From Cyathus striatus (Eukaryota; Basidiomycota; Agaricomycetes; Agaricales; Nidulariaceae), in assembly GCA_025738555.1 (NCBI GenBank), contig JAOVFP010000001.1, positions 1,674,001 to 1,738,000 of the forward strand: a stretch of 64,000 nucleotides of DNA, given 5' to 3'. Shown one piece after another: positions 13,093 through 25,892 of this stretch. Both the position numbers and the translations under genes were made by a program. Position 1 is the stretch's first letter. Every line of letters starts with the position of its first letter. Under the pieces are notes generated by a model, which was not told the DNA's origin, made no database searches, and saw nothing but the letters and a program-made list of their open reading frames with translations.

Positions 13093-16000
13093 TCAATGAA
13101 GCCTCTGGGAGCCTGGGAGGGAAGAGCTGTTAGCAGCTGAAATGACTGGTACTGCCTGTTGAAATGGTGGGTAGTTATATAAATCTGAATTAGAAGAATA
13201 TGGATTATTTGAGGATGTTAGATGTGGAATTGATTGTGGTGAGTAACATTCAGAAGTGGAATTCCTATGTATGTGCCATGGAGATTCTGCTTGCAAGATG
13301 CGAGTAGCAGAGCTCTGGTAACTGTACAATTGTCTTGTATCACAGTTTGAATATAGAGGAGAATTACTCAGGTAATCCTCTGGGACATTAAGTTTTTGCT
13401 GTTCTTCTATTGATATTCTAAGTGAAAGGCGGTATTGCTCATCACCAGCAAGAATGTCTTCCCAACTAGGATGCCATTCCACAAGGTGACAAAGCATGTT
13501 GTATTTCCAATGCATCGCACCACACTGTGGTATTTTACATGCCTCAGGTATGTTGGTGCAAGGATTAGCCTTTGAAATGCGAGATGCCACTGATACCACT
13601 AATGGATATGCAAATTTGCACATCAATATGACTTTGTTGCTGACAATACAGACTGCACATGTGCCATTTTGCATGGACTGCCCACAAAATCCACATGGAT
13701 ATTCTGTTGAAACCTTTTAAAAGAATATGATAAGCAATATTTATTAGTGAAAGTAATATAATAAGTTACCATTCCAGTGTAATTTGGATTTGCTGGAACA
13801 CCAAGAAGAGTATAAATGACATGCTCACCCATATGACATTGCCTCTCTTTAGGCTTGACTTGACCATTGCATATATTACATGGATAGTGACTGTTTTGTG
13901 GTGGTGCAATGGCAGTTGTAGTGAAAAGAGGTGAGTATGGAAAAACCCTGTCTCGGACTGAGCCTGTCACTGTAATTTTGGCACAAGTTTGAGGGTCATC
14001 CTCACATACATGTTTTATTAGCTTGTTGAAAGCCTTTGATAACTGGCTCTCATCTATCTGCCATGTTTTATCAAGCCTCTCAAGCCTTTGTGCTTCAAAG
14101 TCTGAGTATCCAGACTCAAGGAGAAGCTCCAAAACAGTATCCACTCAAACTGATTGTGGTTCCCCATTGTTAAGTGGATAAACAAGCTGACCATTAGTGG
14201 AAAAATTCAAATTTGCTAAGCTTGTTGAAGCAGTTGACCTTCGTGTCTTTGTTGATTTGTCTAGACTAACATATAGTGATGTCCACAGCCAGAATGGACC
14301 AGGGGATTGTGTAGTACTGCTAGTATCTGTATATGATGGGTGTGAAAAGGGAATTAACTCCAGAATTTGACCAGTAATATTATATGATGAATTCATGAGA
14401 CACATCTCATCCACTGGTGCAGGGGCAGTAAGCTGTGATGCTGAACTAATGGATGTACACTGCATTATGGCCAGAGAGACACTTTTCTGATCAGTTGAGA
14501 GCAATGTAGCGAACAGTGAGCCAAGAACAAGAAGCTTATCAGGAGGAAGATTTTTGAATGACATTGAGTCAGTGGAAATACTGTCCTGGCTACTAGTTGA
14601 TGATCCAAAACTGCGAACTCAAAGGAGTCGATCATGACTTTTATGGCATCCAAAATCAGTTGCAGGATCCATAGCAACTCGCACTATAGATGACTTATGT
14701 ACATCCTTTCCATTAGGAAGTGTGATCCAATGACTGATAGTCTGAGGAACATTGAGAATGAACTTCTCATACTCGGCCTTTAAAACTTCCAAACCATTAA
14801 AATTTCGGAAACTGCAGTGCAGTGTTTGTAAATTACTGAGATCATCATCTGCATTTGGATTAACCTTCTGGTCTTGTATATCACCCAAAGTTCGATCTAC
14901 TTCAGTAGAAAGTCCAGGGTATTTTCCACCTAAAGGGCACATCAGGTCAACTCCAGTATTCCTCCAATTGTGGAAATGGGTATCAAAATTAATTGGATCA
15001 CCTCGCTTTATATGCCTTTTAAGGACTTCATTAGCCTGAAGAATGCTCTCTTGCCAGCATTTCAATATATCACATGTTCCAGCATGAAGATTACCTCACC
15101 AATGCTTTGGTGAGAGATGATCTGCATCTCTACCACATTTCAGCAATAATCGACCAGGCTTGGACTCCCATTCCAGATAACGATGGAAGATTTCATGAAG
15201 CCAATTTGCAGAGGCTGCACAATGGCAAAATTCATCTGGAGCCACATTTGGTGAATGTCCACCAATCATCCTCACTTGTCCAAAAAGAATCTCGAGAATA
15301 TCAGTTCCCATCAAACACAGCAGTACAGGATGCTGAGGATCAAGCTCTTTGGTACATCCAACAAAACTGATTGAATTCCAAACAAAACTTTGAAAGTCAC
15401 CATAGAGGTGAGTGGCCATAAATGCAGTCCTGTCCTCAACATAGGTACTGCCTAGAAGAAACACAAATTTAGCGAGACTCGTCACTTGCTGAGAGATTGT
15501 CCAATCAGGGTTAATAAATGGTGTAATGAGAGCATCAAGCATCTCTCCAAGCAGACATAGAGCATGGTATGTGAGGAACTCTGTTGGTGTCATATTATCT
15601 GGCTTAATTTTCCGAATTTCAGGAATAAGTGTAAGAAGTCATATCACTCTTGGAACATCCTGTGGATCTTTTGGACTTAATAATGTCTCCAGTTCATTAG
15701 GAGTCGTTACTGAAGGATTTAATAGAGTGTAAATAGGATACTCTGAGCAGTCAACATGTGTTAATTGCAGAAGACAGCCAGTGATACTTTTATTAATAAA
15801 AGTCCCATTAATGATAAACCCTTCACAAGTACATATAAGCTTTGCAAGTCCTAGAATGATTACATTAGTCATTGATATACATTTAAAAATTGAATACATT
15901 ATGCTTTAGGAGGTGTTTAAAATCAAAATCTTGTGTTTCGAACCATGGGCCCATCCAGAGATTGAAACCCTTTAAAACTCCAAGTGTGAAAGAGGGAGTC

Positions 16001-17495
16001 ACATGGGATCAACTTGTGAACCATACAATGTAGATATAATGCAGGATGACACTTCGGCTCCCCATCAGAGGATATAGACCAGATGGGACCATGTCGAGCT
16101 TCTCCACATGGCAAAGCTTGATAGGCTTGCAGTACCTTTTCAATGATCAATGCGGTATCTATAAATGAGCCCTGTTTGCATGTTGGTAGAATAAGAACCG
16201 GCTTTGCATTATAATTGGCAGCATCATTGCATCCTAATGCAATGACCAATATCTCTTGCCCAATATGTACCTTTTTGTCTCAAACAGCATCTGAAATAGC
16301 TTGGATAGCTTCAAGACTAACCCCCATCTTTGTGGTCTTGAGATAGGATACATGTTCATAGCAGAGCCCTGCAATATTGTCAGTCAATGGTATCCAGCAG
16401 AGGCGACCATCACTCGAAACCTCATCCATACACATATTCATTCCAACACATGTAACTTTGCTATCCCCCTGCAATAATTGAACCTCCATATTGTGCCGTA
16501 AATCATCCATAATAGTTTCACCTGTGCTTACATGAAGATTATACTCTGCACATTGTTTTATTAGTGTTGTGCGTGCAGGAAATGCGAAAGGGGAATTGTG
16601 GAGAGCATGAAGTGCAGCTCCTCCACCAATCTCGTAGATAGACATTGCAAGATCAAGCTCAAGCTCCAAAAAATTTGTTGCATGGTATTTCCCTGCAACT
16701 GCCTTCTCAACCCTCTCAAGTAACTGTTCAACACTCCAACCAAAAGATTTTGCATTATGAAATATTCGATGAAGCACACAGATATGCTGAGTGCCAACAA
16801 CATCTAGCAGTGTGTCCCAGGTCTCTTCATGAGCATGCAGTTGTTCAAGAGACTTCTCAGCATTGAAATGCTAGAGTAATGATTAATTAATTTCGCTTTT
16901 TAATGTAGATATCATATTAACTCACCTGAATCCACTGGGAATGGTACAAATTGTCTGTATCATTCAACTTCTCACAAAGCTGTGCATGGCTAAGTGTTCA
17001 TAATGGCAGGTGCTGTGGAGGGAGGCTAGCATGCTGCAAAGTAGCCTTTAAGGCATTGATTGTACCAATGCATGCAAAACAAGCCCTGTCATTATTTGAA
17101 GCCTTGGAGCACAAATGCAACTGTACATGCAGCATTGAAGTTTTAGTGTCAATTCCAAAGATGTCATATGGTGGCAGACGACAATTAGAGGTATAGTGAA
17201 CAGCAAAAGGATAGGTATGGTAGGGAGCCTCAAGAATCCAATGAAAGCTTTGGCCTGGACAAGGGGAACACAGTGACTGGGGACGTTGAATTGGGGTGGG
17301 ATCTGAGCTCAATAAAGCTGTAAAATGCTCTATAACACGCACTAGGAAATGTAAGTATGAATTAACATAAATAAAATCAATCTGTGTACCTCCAAATGCT
17401 GCCCTACACTGCATGCCTTTCTGATGCTCCCTCATTTGAGTACCCCCAATATTGTATCCATGTTTGACATAGGTGGAACAGCGATCACAGAAAAC
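13093..17495 (-). pseudogene. Decayed transposase with zinc-finger start and P-element-like C-terminal motif
   Basis: Read on the minus strand from about 17495, the product opens with a zinc-finger-like segment (FCDRCSTYVKHGY then HQKGMQC). An acidic DEVSSDGRLCW motif (about 16380-16430), SSDGEPKCHPAL (about 16060-16090) and TDILEILFGQVRMIGG (about 15280-15320) follow. The last resembles the D-x-LE-xx-FG-xx-R box near the C-terminus of P-element/THAP9-type transposases, so I infer a DDE-type enzyme. The C-terminal part has CNICNG and YPCGFCGQS clusters and an HWKYNMLCHL motif. Introns 16925-16871 (GTGAGT...CTAG) and 13769-13714 (GTAACT...AAAAG) splice cleanly. Four in-frame TGA stops (near 15637, 15095, 14618 and 14144) and a frameshift near 15920 kill it. 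I recall similar large proteins in Agaricomycete genomes but cannot name the family. Confidence 0.6.
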
Positions 17496-17499
17496 TTAC

Positions 17500-18226
17500 A
17501 GTGTTCCAAGCTGGGCATCTCCCTTGTAAGGAGGAACATTATCGAAAATTCCAAATAAAAAGGAAGATATATGATCTCTGTGCAAAGAAAAGGAAGAGAT
17601 GTTCACAATAAAAGGATCTGATGAGGTATTTACACAAGAGAAAAGAGTAGGCTGGACATCACCAGTATATACAGTACTATATACAGGTAGTTGCCATTGT
17701 ACTTGAATGAGAATGAGACACGTCAATATGATGTGTACAAGTGCGATATGAGTAATGTTATTACTAGTAGGAGCAACAAGCAAGAGGGAGGGGAAAGTGG
17801 AAGCATCAATTGACAATGACAGTAGCTGACAACACATCAGCACTGGAACAGGTCTTGCTGTCGGAGATTCAACATGGTGGCAATGTGCTAGTCTGCATTT
17901 GGGGGGGGAGGGGTCAATGGACTATGCTCCAAGATCAGTGGATCTGACACCTCTTGGGTGGGATGGCCTCTGGACTAGCTTTTTCTTATTGTATTGGCAC
18001 TACACAATCCATTGCAGACTGGGAGGATTGAATGAAGCCACTGTACATTACTGCATTTTTAGTGTACACCTCAAAGCTGTTGGCATTAAAAATTTCACAT
18101 GCTTGGGGACAAAGTACAATTGTAAATTGTTGTGCTACTTAACAACTACTTAAATACTATAAACAGAGTACAGGCAGGATTCTCACAAAGAAGGTAAACT
18201 ATAATACACTATATAAAACCTGTTTA
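17500..18226. other. No recognised gene (spacer between two pseudogenes)
   Basis: Possible 5' part of the minus-strand transposase element, but I found no further exon and no terminal inverted repeat. The frames 17496-17843 and 17899-18153 have no motif. Confidence 0.35.
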
Positions 18227-19953
18227 CTACAACTGGGTTGATGATTCAGTATAATAGAAGTATGAGTAAACTATGTACAGTAAGCAAGAGATATACACTA
18301 CAGATGTTAAAGTCCATTTGGAATAAATAGACTGGAGAGTGGAAGTGGTTGACACAGAATAGGACAGCATCTGCTCAGCTTCTCTTAATTTTTTTTCAGT
18401 TTGATATATTGATGCCAATTTAATTATACATGTGTATGTATTTGGATGGTCTGCACCCAAAATTCTGGTCTGCATCTCCAATATCTGAACTTGCATTGTC
18501 AGAGTTTTTCCCCATCTCCCTTGACCTTGAAATGTATCTGGATGCTCTGGGCCCAAAATTCTGGTTTGTATATCCAGTGCCTGAACATGCATTGACTCAG
18601 CTTTTTTCCATTTTTCTTGACTTTGAAATGTATATGCCAAATTATTCAGACTAGTCAATGTATCTGGATGTTCTGTTCCCAAAGTCCTGATCCTTATTTC
18701 CTGAGCTTGGGTAAGCATTAACTCAGATTGGCTCCATTTTTCTTGACTGTTATATGTATGTGCCAAATTATTCATACTAATCAATGTATCTGGATGATTT
18801 GTACCCAAAGTTCTGGTTTGGATATCCAGTACTTGCATATGAATTAACTCAGCTTCTTTCCACTTTCCTTGGCTTTGAAATGTATATGCCAAATTATTCA
18901 GACTAGTCAATGTATCTGGATGTTCTGGGCCCAAAATCCTGTTACTTTTTTCCTGAACTTGGACTAGTAGTAACTCAGCCTGATTCCATTTTTCTTGACT
19001 TTGAAATGTATGTGCTAAATGATTCATACTACTCAATGTATCTGGATGATCTGCACCTAAGATTCTGGTTCACATCTCCAGTACCTGAACTTGCATTGAC
19101 TGAGCTTTTTCCCATTTTCCTTGACTTTGAAAGGTTTATGCCAAATTACTCATACTAGTCAATGCATCTTGATGTTTTGGCCCCAAGATTCTGGTTTGTA
19201 TTTCCAGCACCTGAACACACATTGATGCAGCTTCTTTCCAGTTTCCTTGACTTTGAAATGTACATGCCAAATTATTCATACAAGTCAATGTATCTGGATG
19301 TTCTGTTCCCAAAGTCCTGATTTTTATTTTCTGAACTTGGACTAGCATTAACTCAGCTTGCCTCCATTTTCTTTGACTACAGTATGTTGTTGCCAAATTA
19401 TTCATGCTTGTCAAAGTTACTGAATTTTCTATCCCCAATATTCTGTTACATACATTCAAAACCTGTATGAATATTCTCTCAGCATCTGCCCATTTCCCTG
19501 TAATTGATATGTGCATGCCAAATTATTCATGCTGGTTAATGTTTGTGAATGCTCTTTTCCAAACATTTGGACTTTTATTTCAAGAACCTGGACTAGTATT
19601 GACTCACCTTCACTCCACTTTCCCTGGCTTTGATATGTTAGTGCCAAATTGTTCATAATTATTAATGTATATGAATTATCTTTTCCTAGGCTTCTGGTAC
19701 AAACATCCAGAACATGAACTTGTAATTGCTCAGCTCAATTATATTTTCCTTGCTTCTTATATATTAATGCCAAATTATTCATGCTGGTTAGTGTATGTGA
19801 ATGCTCTTTACCAAAATGACTGGTACACCTCTGCAGCACCTCAACATGCATTTTTTCAGCTTTACTACACTTTCCCTGCTGATTGTATATTGTTGCCAAA
19901 CTATTCATGCTGTTTAGTGTATCTGGATTTATTGAAGCTAGACAAGTACTCAT
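18227..19953 (-). pseudogene. Decayed tetratricopeptide (TPR) array protein
   Basis: About ten 42-residue TPR units of the kinesin-light-chain-like type (core W..AE.....QVLE...RILG.EHPDTL.SMNNLA) run down the minus strand. In the NLR-type protein at 48.6-54.6 kb the same unit forms the C-terminal ligand-sensing array behind an NB-ARC domain; here no NB-ARC, P-loop or start can be found upstream of 19953. The frame changes between 19516 and 19656, and TGA stops interrupt it near 19073 and 19736. The units are more divergent from each other than those at 48.6 kb. I read it as the 3' remnant of a second NLR-type gene; a stand-alone TPR gene is possible. Confidence 0.7.
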
Positions 19954-19959
19954 TAATCA

Positions 19960-21940
19960 TTGTTTAAAGTCCTCCTATGATGCTGCATGATCTCAATTGC
20001 TCATCTTTTCAAACACTTTCTACTCACCAGACCTGCATCCTGAACAGTGAGCAGCACATCAGTGCATCAACTCTCAAGCCTCATTCCATGTTAAAGTGTT
20101 GGGTATATCATTTTACTGTCATTATTGTTGCTATGAGTAAAGCTTGAATATTAGTATACACTCTTTGTATGTAGGTAGTAGATGTAATTGAATTCAAATA
20201 ATTCTACAACATATCAAGTGGATGAGTAAAGAATAACTGGAAAATGACCTGGGCATGTCTAATTCATGCTAATATCTATTGGATGAAAAGGAATAAATTA
20301 AATAACAATGACATGACATTGACATGCAGTCGGAATGATTCTTACATGATTACTACATGACACAAAAAAGTGCCTCTGGCCATGTAGTTGACATGCATGA
20401 CTTAGGCATGCACTATGCATGTCATCACATGACTTTTCATTTTTACTGAGGTTGACAGATGATGCAAGGGAAACACCATGAATAATTTTATAGCTTTGAA
20501 CAAATATCTATCTTTATCCATAATTGGTGATAGATATTGCATGACAACATATGACAACTGACACTACTCATGCTATTTGTAGTTACCCAATTTTAGCTCA
20601 ACTGAGTGATTCATGATAGCAAATTTCCCTGTGCAACTTCTGGCTTAACATTTTTAATAGTACAGAAATTAGTGTTTGGAAATAGTCAGTTGACTGTTGG
20701 AAATTCTCCATATTCATGCTCATTCATGTCTGAACCTAGACACATGGGTAAGTGATGGACAGATGAGTATCTATATATGAGCTGATAAGCACATGGTAAT
20801 CTATAGTAATATGGGTTCAGTACTATATAAATAGAAATGAATCCATAAGAAAGCAGATGGATGTGATGTGCATGTATGACCAAGCAGAAATGGCATGAAT
20901 AATGATTAATAAAACTAAGTAAAGTGTGTGACAGAGCTATAAGGTTTGGATAGAAAGCTTCCAATTAGATACCAATCAGATTCAGATGACAGGGGAAAAA
21001 CCAATGGAGGGCAGTTGTATGGAACATAAATGAGATAGAATAAAATCAAGCATGTAGTTTGGTTATCCATCTGATGAATCCCAGTGAGAATAGGTCTGAG
21101 CTAGTCTGAGAAAATCTGAGAAATGCAGAGCTTGGCATTTCTCAGAAGTTCCCAGTAAATTTGGCTTTTTCAGATTATTTCTGAGTAAAAATTATAAATT
21201 CATTTGGTGCTACTTGGTATTATACAGGTAAGATCTGGGCAAAATTGAGTACTACTGAGTATACTACAATCTGAACAATCTGAGCATATCTGTGTGGATT
21301 CAAGCTGGTGCGAGGAAGGAAAGGAAGAACTTATTAATAAATTTCACACCAATATATCAAGAAAGCACATGTTGCACAGATCACAAGAAATAAGCACTGA
21401 ATTCTAACAACAATGAGAAGGGAGGGTTACCACAGTTAGTTGTTGAAGGCAAATAGAAGGGTTCACATAGAGCACTAAGCTGAAGAGCCTCTAGAATGCC
21501 ATCCAAAATGTAATTGTAGAGAAAGCTTGGGGATGTGATGTAGATGCAAGACAGTGAAATGTGATAGATTGAGGTGAATCATAGAAAGGCTATGTGGGAA
21601 AGTGGATGGAGACTAGGTAGAACAAAACACACCCTCCCATATGCAGAAATGTAACAGCAATTGCTCCAGAAAAGTCACCTTGGTCCTGCCTTGCTACACC
21701 CCTCACAAAAGGACCAAGGTATCCTTCTCATCTTAACACATCCCAAACTCTTTCTGACAGCCTCTGTTGCATAGCAATTATGACATCCAGAAGCCTTTTC
21801 TTTTAAGTTGTTCCTATGAAACACCTGCACTGATGGCCATTGAGAGCAAGCATTGAGGCCCGAGGCCTTGAGGGGTCCCATTTCCCCATACATCCTTCAA
21901 GCAATGGATAACCAGGTTTGACTGTGTAGGAGTAAAAAGC
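19960..21940. other. No recognised gene; short hairpin at 21115-21146
   Basis: AT-rich, almost CpG-free sequence. The only structure I see is a perfect 12-bp stem (TCTGAGAAATGC / GCATTTCTCAGA, 8-base loop) at 21115-21146, set among repeated TCTGAG words, perhaps a worn MITE. The minus frame 21675-21893 has no recognisable motif. Confidence 0.35.
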
Positions 21941-21949
21941 AAAAAGATA

Positions 21950-22260
21950 TATTTGATAAATTCAATGCTACATTCCTACCTAGTGTCACAGCTAAGTGGG
22001 AGTCTCAACTTATAGCATGGAATCTTGACCACACCAACCCAAATCCATATGATGAACCAGAGTGCAGTAAGTTAAAAATTTGTACTAAAATGAAGCTAAT
22101 ATATTTTTAGCAACCACATTGCAAGATGTAAATGGTTCCCCCCAGCTGGATGCTTCCTGTGCAGACTGTAGATGTCCCTGCACAGCGAGCTTCTGTACAA
22201 TTGAAGGTCAGTTGCAGTGGTCTAACTGGAGAAGGGATTAGCACGAGTAAGAACATAGAG
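21950..22260 (+). pseudogene. Remnant resembling the C-terminal region of KDZ-type transposon proteins
   Basis: The plus strand reads ...LPSVTAKWESQLIAWNLD and then HTNPNPYDEPE. A good intron (GTAAGTTAAAA...ATTTTTAG, about 22060-22110) follows, then TTTLQDVN. This pattern recalls the segment after the catalytic core in KDZ-like fungal transposon proteins. No start, catalytic region or end can be joined to it. Identification is from memory of the pattern only. Confidence 0.35.
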
Positions 22261-22879
22261 GAGGAGCAGAAGGGAAAAAAGGCAGAGAACCAAGTAACAG
22301 AAACAAGGATGATACAAGAACAAGAAGAGACTAAGATGGCTTACATTCTCTGACCTTGCCTCATGCCCACCTCACTCAGTATCCAGCACAAGCACACATC
22401 CAATTCACAGTTATATCCCCCCACCAAATCACTGGGAAGGGGTACAATGTTCCCCTTGAAGATCACCTTTGTCATAATCATATCGAATCTGACAGTCAAA
22501 TTTTTGCCAATAATGTGTAGAGAGATGATGAGTGACCTGAATTATTTCCATCATCATTAAGTTGAAAACACTGCAAACAAGGAACAGGAGAGCATGTGAG
22601 CTACTTGATGTTATTTATCATTCTTATCTTATCAGCTGTACTTATCTCCTGTCAACTCCTGCAGAGTCTCTGGACTGTAGTGATACAATAATAGTGATAT
22701 AGCCTACAGGAATATGTAAATGTCACTGTGAAGTTTTATTGGCCAAGGAGCACCAACATTGATCCTGAGCACCAGTGTCTGAAAGTGCCTACAAGCTATA
22801 AAATCTAAGTAGAAGTGTAGATACATGATTGATGTATCATGGGCCATGGCTGTGTCAGTTTGGTCACTGGTGTCAGGGA

Positions 22880-23160
22880 CAGTGTGCGAATGTCCACATT
22901 ATCAACACCCATCTTGATCTGATTTATAGCTGATCAACAGGCAGAAAAGTGCCTATCTTAAATTTAACATGGTGTAAGCAGTTCATTTACAGTGTTACAG
23001 GCGATTGTGAGGTATTAACAGAACATATTAATATTATTATAACATACTATTTATGATACATAGGCAACTGGTATGCAGATACAGAATAATGACCACAACA
23101 TCAATGAAGTTCACCAGCTACAAGACCTAGAAAAGTGGCAAACACATAAAAAAGCCCACA
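22880..23160. repeat. Dispersed repeat R1, copy 2 (CpG-depleted)
   Basis: The first part (ttatcaacacccatctt, gtgcctatcttaaat) lines up with 57170-57315, where CG stands at several of the CA/TG positions. The second part lines up with 2330-2490. This copy therefore bridges the other two and shows they belong to one repeat. Its type is unknown. Confidence 0.6.
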
Positions 23161-23189
23161 AGTGACCTCTGTTGAATTATACAAATGCC

Positions 23190-23285
23190 TTTGAGTTTGC
23201 TACTTACTCTGCTTTGTTCTAAATATGGAACTGGAAGTCCAAGGGGTGCAACACACAAGTTGAAGCCAATGTTCCACTACTCCTG
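23190..23285 (+). repeat. Degenerate relative of the solo LTR at 27992-28652
   Basis: The segment 'ccaaggggtgcaacacacaa' and its surroundings match 'cccaggggcgcagcacataa' near 28508, with C/G positions changed to T/A. It ends where the foldback element begins. Too short to place LTR ends. Confidence 0.5.
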
Positions 23286-24216
23286 TGTTAGATATTCAGG
23301 GTTGCACAGCTTCTTTGACAGCTGTCACTTGTCACCTGTCATACTTGACAGTTCTGTGATTGACAGATACCTGATTGACAGATCTGTGATTGACAGCTGT
23401 CAGTTACCTTAGTTACATGGACCTTGGTTGGGACTTTGGTAGACAGCCTTAGTATATAAACACTCTGTAGCTTAGTAGTAGTCAACAAGTTTCCTCCCCA
23501 TCTTGTGTCTGTGTTAGTGTTTGTGTCTGAGTTATTTGCTCTCTTATCACTCTCTTTGCTCCTTTATTACTCTCTATTCTCTCAATCACCCTCCTTTATT
23601 CTTGTTACTTCTGACATCCTGTACCTGTTCACTACCTCCATGCACCCTACTTACATGTACCAGTTACTCCACCACTTAGACTATCTCCTCTGAGGTTCTT
23701 GTTCTTAGTGGAATAGAATGGGACATGACACTGTCCTGCTTTCCATTAGACCACATGCACTTGTATTCACTTAACAGCCACCAAGGTCATATGGTCATTG
23801 CACAGTAAGATATTATACTGTATATATAATGTATCATTTCTGCTTCACTATGCTGCCCTTTACTTTGTACTAATACTTACTTGTGTTACACTGCTACTAC
23901 ACTGTACAGTGTGCTCTTGTCAGAAGTAACAAAGAATAGAAGGAGTGGTTGAGAGGAATGAGAGTGATAAAGGGCAAGAACTCAAACACAAACACTAACA
24001 CAGACACAGATAGGGAGGAAACTAATTAACAACTATTAAATTACAGAGTGTTTATATACTGGGTGTGTCTACCAAAGTCCAACCAAAGTCCTGTAACTAA
24101 GGTAACTGACAGCTGTCAATCTGTCAATCAAGTATCTGTCAATCACAGAACTGTCAAGTATGACAGGTGACAAGTGACAGCTGTCAAAGAAGCTGTGCAA
24201 CCCAGAATATCTAACA
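23286..24216. mobile_element. Foldback element with hAT-like ends
   Basis: A left arm (23286-23615) and a right arm (23919-24216) are long imperfect inverted repeats, each containing several TGTCA/TGACA words. Just inside the tips lie CAGGGTTGCACAGC and GCTGTGCAACCC, typical of hAT ends. The pairing continues outward through TGTTAGATATT/AATATCTAACA, so the true tip is uncertain and no clear target duplication is visible. The 300-bp centre has no gene. Confidence 0.65.
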
Positions 24217-24243
24217 GCTCTTGGCCACAAGCTTTCTCTCTTA

Positions 24244-24473
24244 TGTAGCTTACTCCTTTATCTCAGAGTAAAGGACTCATTGCATATATATACCTTGTAC
24301 TTTAGCTGTACACCTCAGCCATTTTTCACAATGCTGAGGTGAGTTTCTTACTTGTATAGAGTATACTGTATTGTTTACTTACTGTTACCTAGTGATACTA
24401 TCTACTTAATATATAGCTGTTGTTCACAACACTGAGTGATACTATCTAGGTTTTCTACAGATTATGGGCCCTG
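24244..24473 (+). mobile_element. Candidate copia LTR end and primer-binding site
   Basis: Sequence starting TGTAGCTTAC and ending TTTTCTACA (24460) has short inverted TGTAG/CTACA tips and a TATA-like run. Directly after it lies ATTATGGGCCC (24462-24472), which resembles the complement of the anticodon arm of initiator tRNA-Met, the half-tRNA primer used by some Ty1/copia elements. The gag remnant starts 55 bp downstream. No second LTR was seen, so the LTR start is tentative. Confidence 0.45.
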
Positions 24474-24527
24474 CCTGCTGTTAACTCAAAGAAACAAATT
24501 TTACAACACATTAAACTTACCTTTATT

Positions 24528-25892
24528 ATGTCTGCCCAATCTATGTCACTCTCTGACATGCTCCTGGGTTCTGTGCTGAAATTGGATGTGAACAGTTTAA
24601 ACTGGACTGTTTTCTCATTGCATTTCCAGGATGCCATGGAGGCGAAAGAGTACTGGGGTCATTTCAATGGCTCGACCCCATGCCCTGTGTTGACTCACAC
24701 ACTAGCAGCTGCTGCTACTGCTGTCACTGTTTCCAGTCCTACTCCTGCTGAAGGTACTGAGGGTGCTGCTGCACCAAGCTAGCCTTCAGAGGAGGATGCT
24801 GCTGCTGCTACTAGTCCACCATTGGACATGGTCACACCTGGGGATATCATTCAGTGGGACAAAGATGAGCACTCAGCAAAGTCTTTACTTACCCAGAAAA
24901 TCCCTGACTCAGCTTTGATGTTGATCAAAGACAGGGTGATGGTGCAGGAGTGCTGGGAAACAATTGTCAGGGAGTATACCGACAAAGGAGCATTTGAGCA
25001 AACAGACTTATGACAGGGTTTCCTTGATTTGCATTGCCCACTGAAAGGCAATGTGAAAGAATTCTTGAATAATTTGTGGAAACATTGTATCAAGTTGCTC
25101 TTGCTTGGGGTGGACATTAGTGAAAATGATTATCATTCTACAATCATTTCAAGCTTACCTATTCATCTGTCTAAGTTTGCATCAAGTTTGCTGGCTACTG
25201 CAAAAATGTGGGGCAAACTAGTCAAGCCAGATGATCTTACTTCTGTGATCTTGGAAGAGTACTCCAGGGATTTGAGGCAGTGGATGTGTTATAAGAAAAC
25301 ACAAGAGAGTGAGCCAGATGTTGCACTTGCAGCCACCTCAAGTGGAGGAAAGGGGTCAGACAAGAAGGCAAGGGGCACTTGCTTTTATTGCAAGGAGATG
25401 GGCCATTAGAAATGCAATTGCCCAAAGGCTAAGAAGGAGAAGGAGCAGTCGGCGTCCTCCAAGCAAAGTGCTGGATCTGCAAATGCTGCACTCGACTCTA
25501 ATTCTGAACTAGAGGGCAGTTTTGTGGCATTTTCAGACAGTGATTTTGAGCTTGAAGAAATGCTATATGAGTCTTCAGCTTTTGCGAGTGACAATGATGA
25601 GCCCTTGGGTAGCAATAACAGTTTTTCAGAGGTGGGTGATGAAATGGCAGCAAGTTGGGAGTCACTGGGGGAATCTGAAAGTGAGTGGGATAATATATCC
25701 CAGGAATTGGCCTCAGACTCAGAGGAAATCTCTGCCACTAACACCATAATTGACAGCATGTCCACAGAATCTCCATGCATGGAGATAGTCAACTCCAGGT
25801 GCACATGGCACATTTCACCATACCGTGACACATTTACAAGCCTTCAAGAAATCCCTAAAGTACCTAGTTTAGTGCAATGTAATGTAAATTAA
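24528..25892 (+). pseudogene. Decayed Ty1/copia gag with start of protease
   Basis: The reading frame opens with a copia-type Gag (SLNWTVFSLHFQDAMEAKEYW), followed by a helical region and a CCHC zinc knuckle of the spacing CX2CX4HX4C (CFYCKEMGH...KCNC, about 25378-25420). An acidic Ser/Glu-rich linker then leads to NSRCTWHISPYRDTF, which occupies the place of the protease active site. The usual Asp-Ser-Gly is NSR, so the protease is dead. In-frame stops occur at about 25012 (TGA) and in the knuckle (TAG, about 25408). The rest of the protease, integrase, reverse transcriptase and RNase H are absent. Confidence 0.8.
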
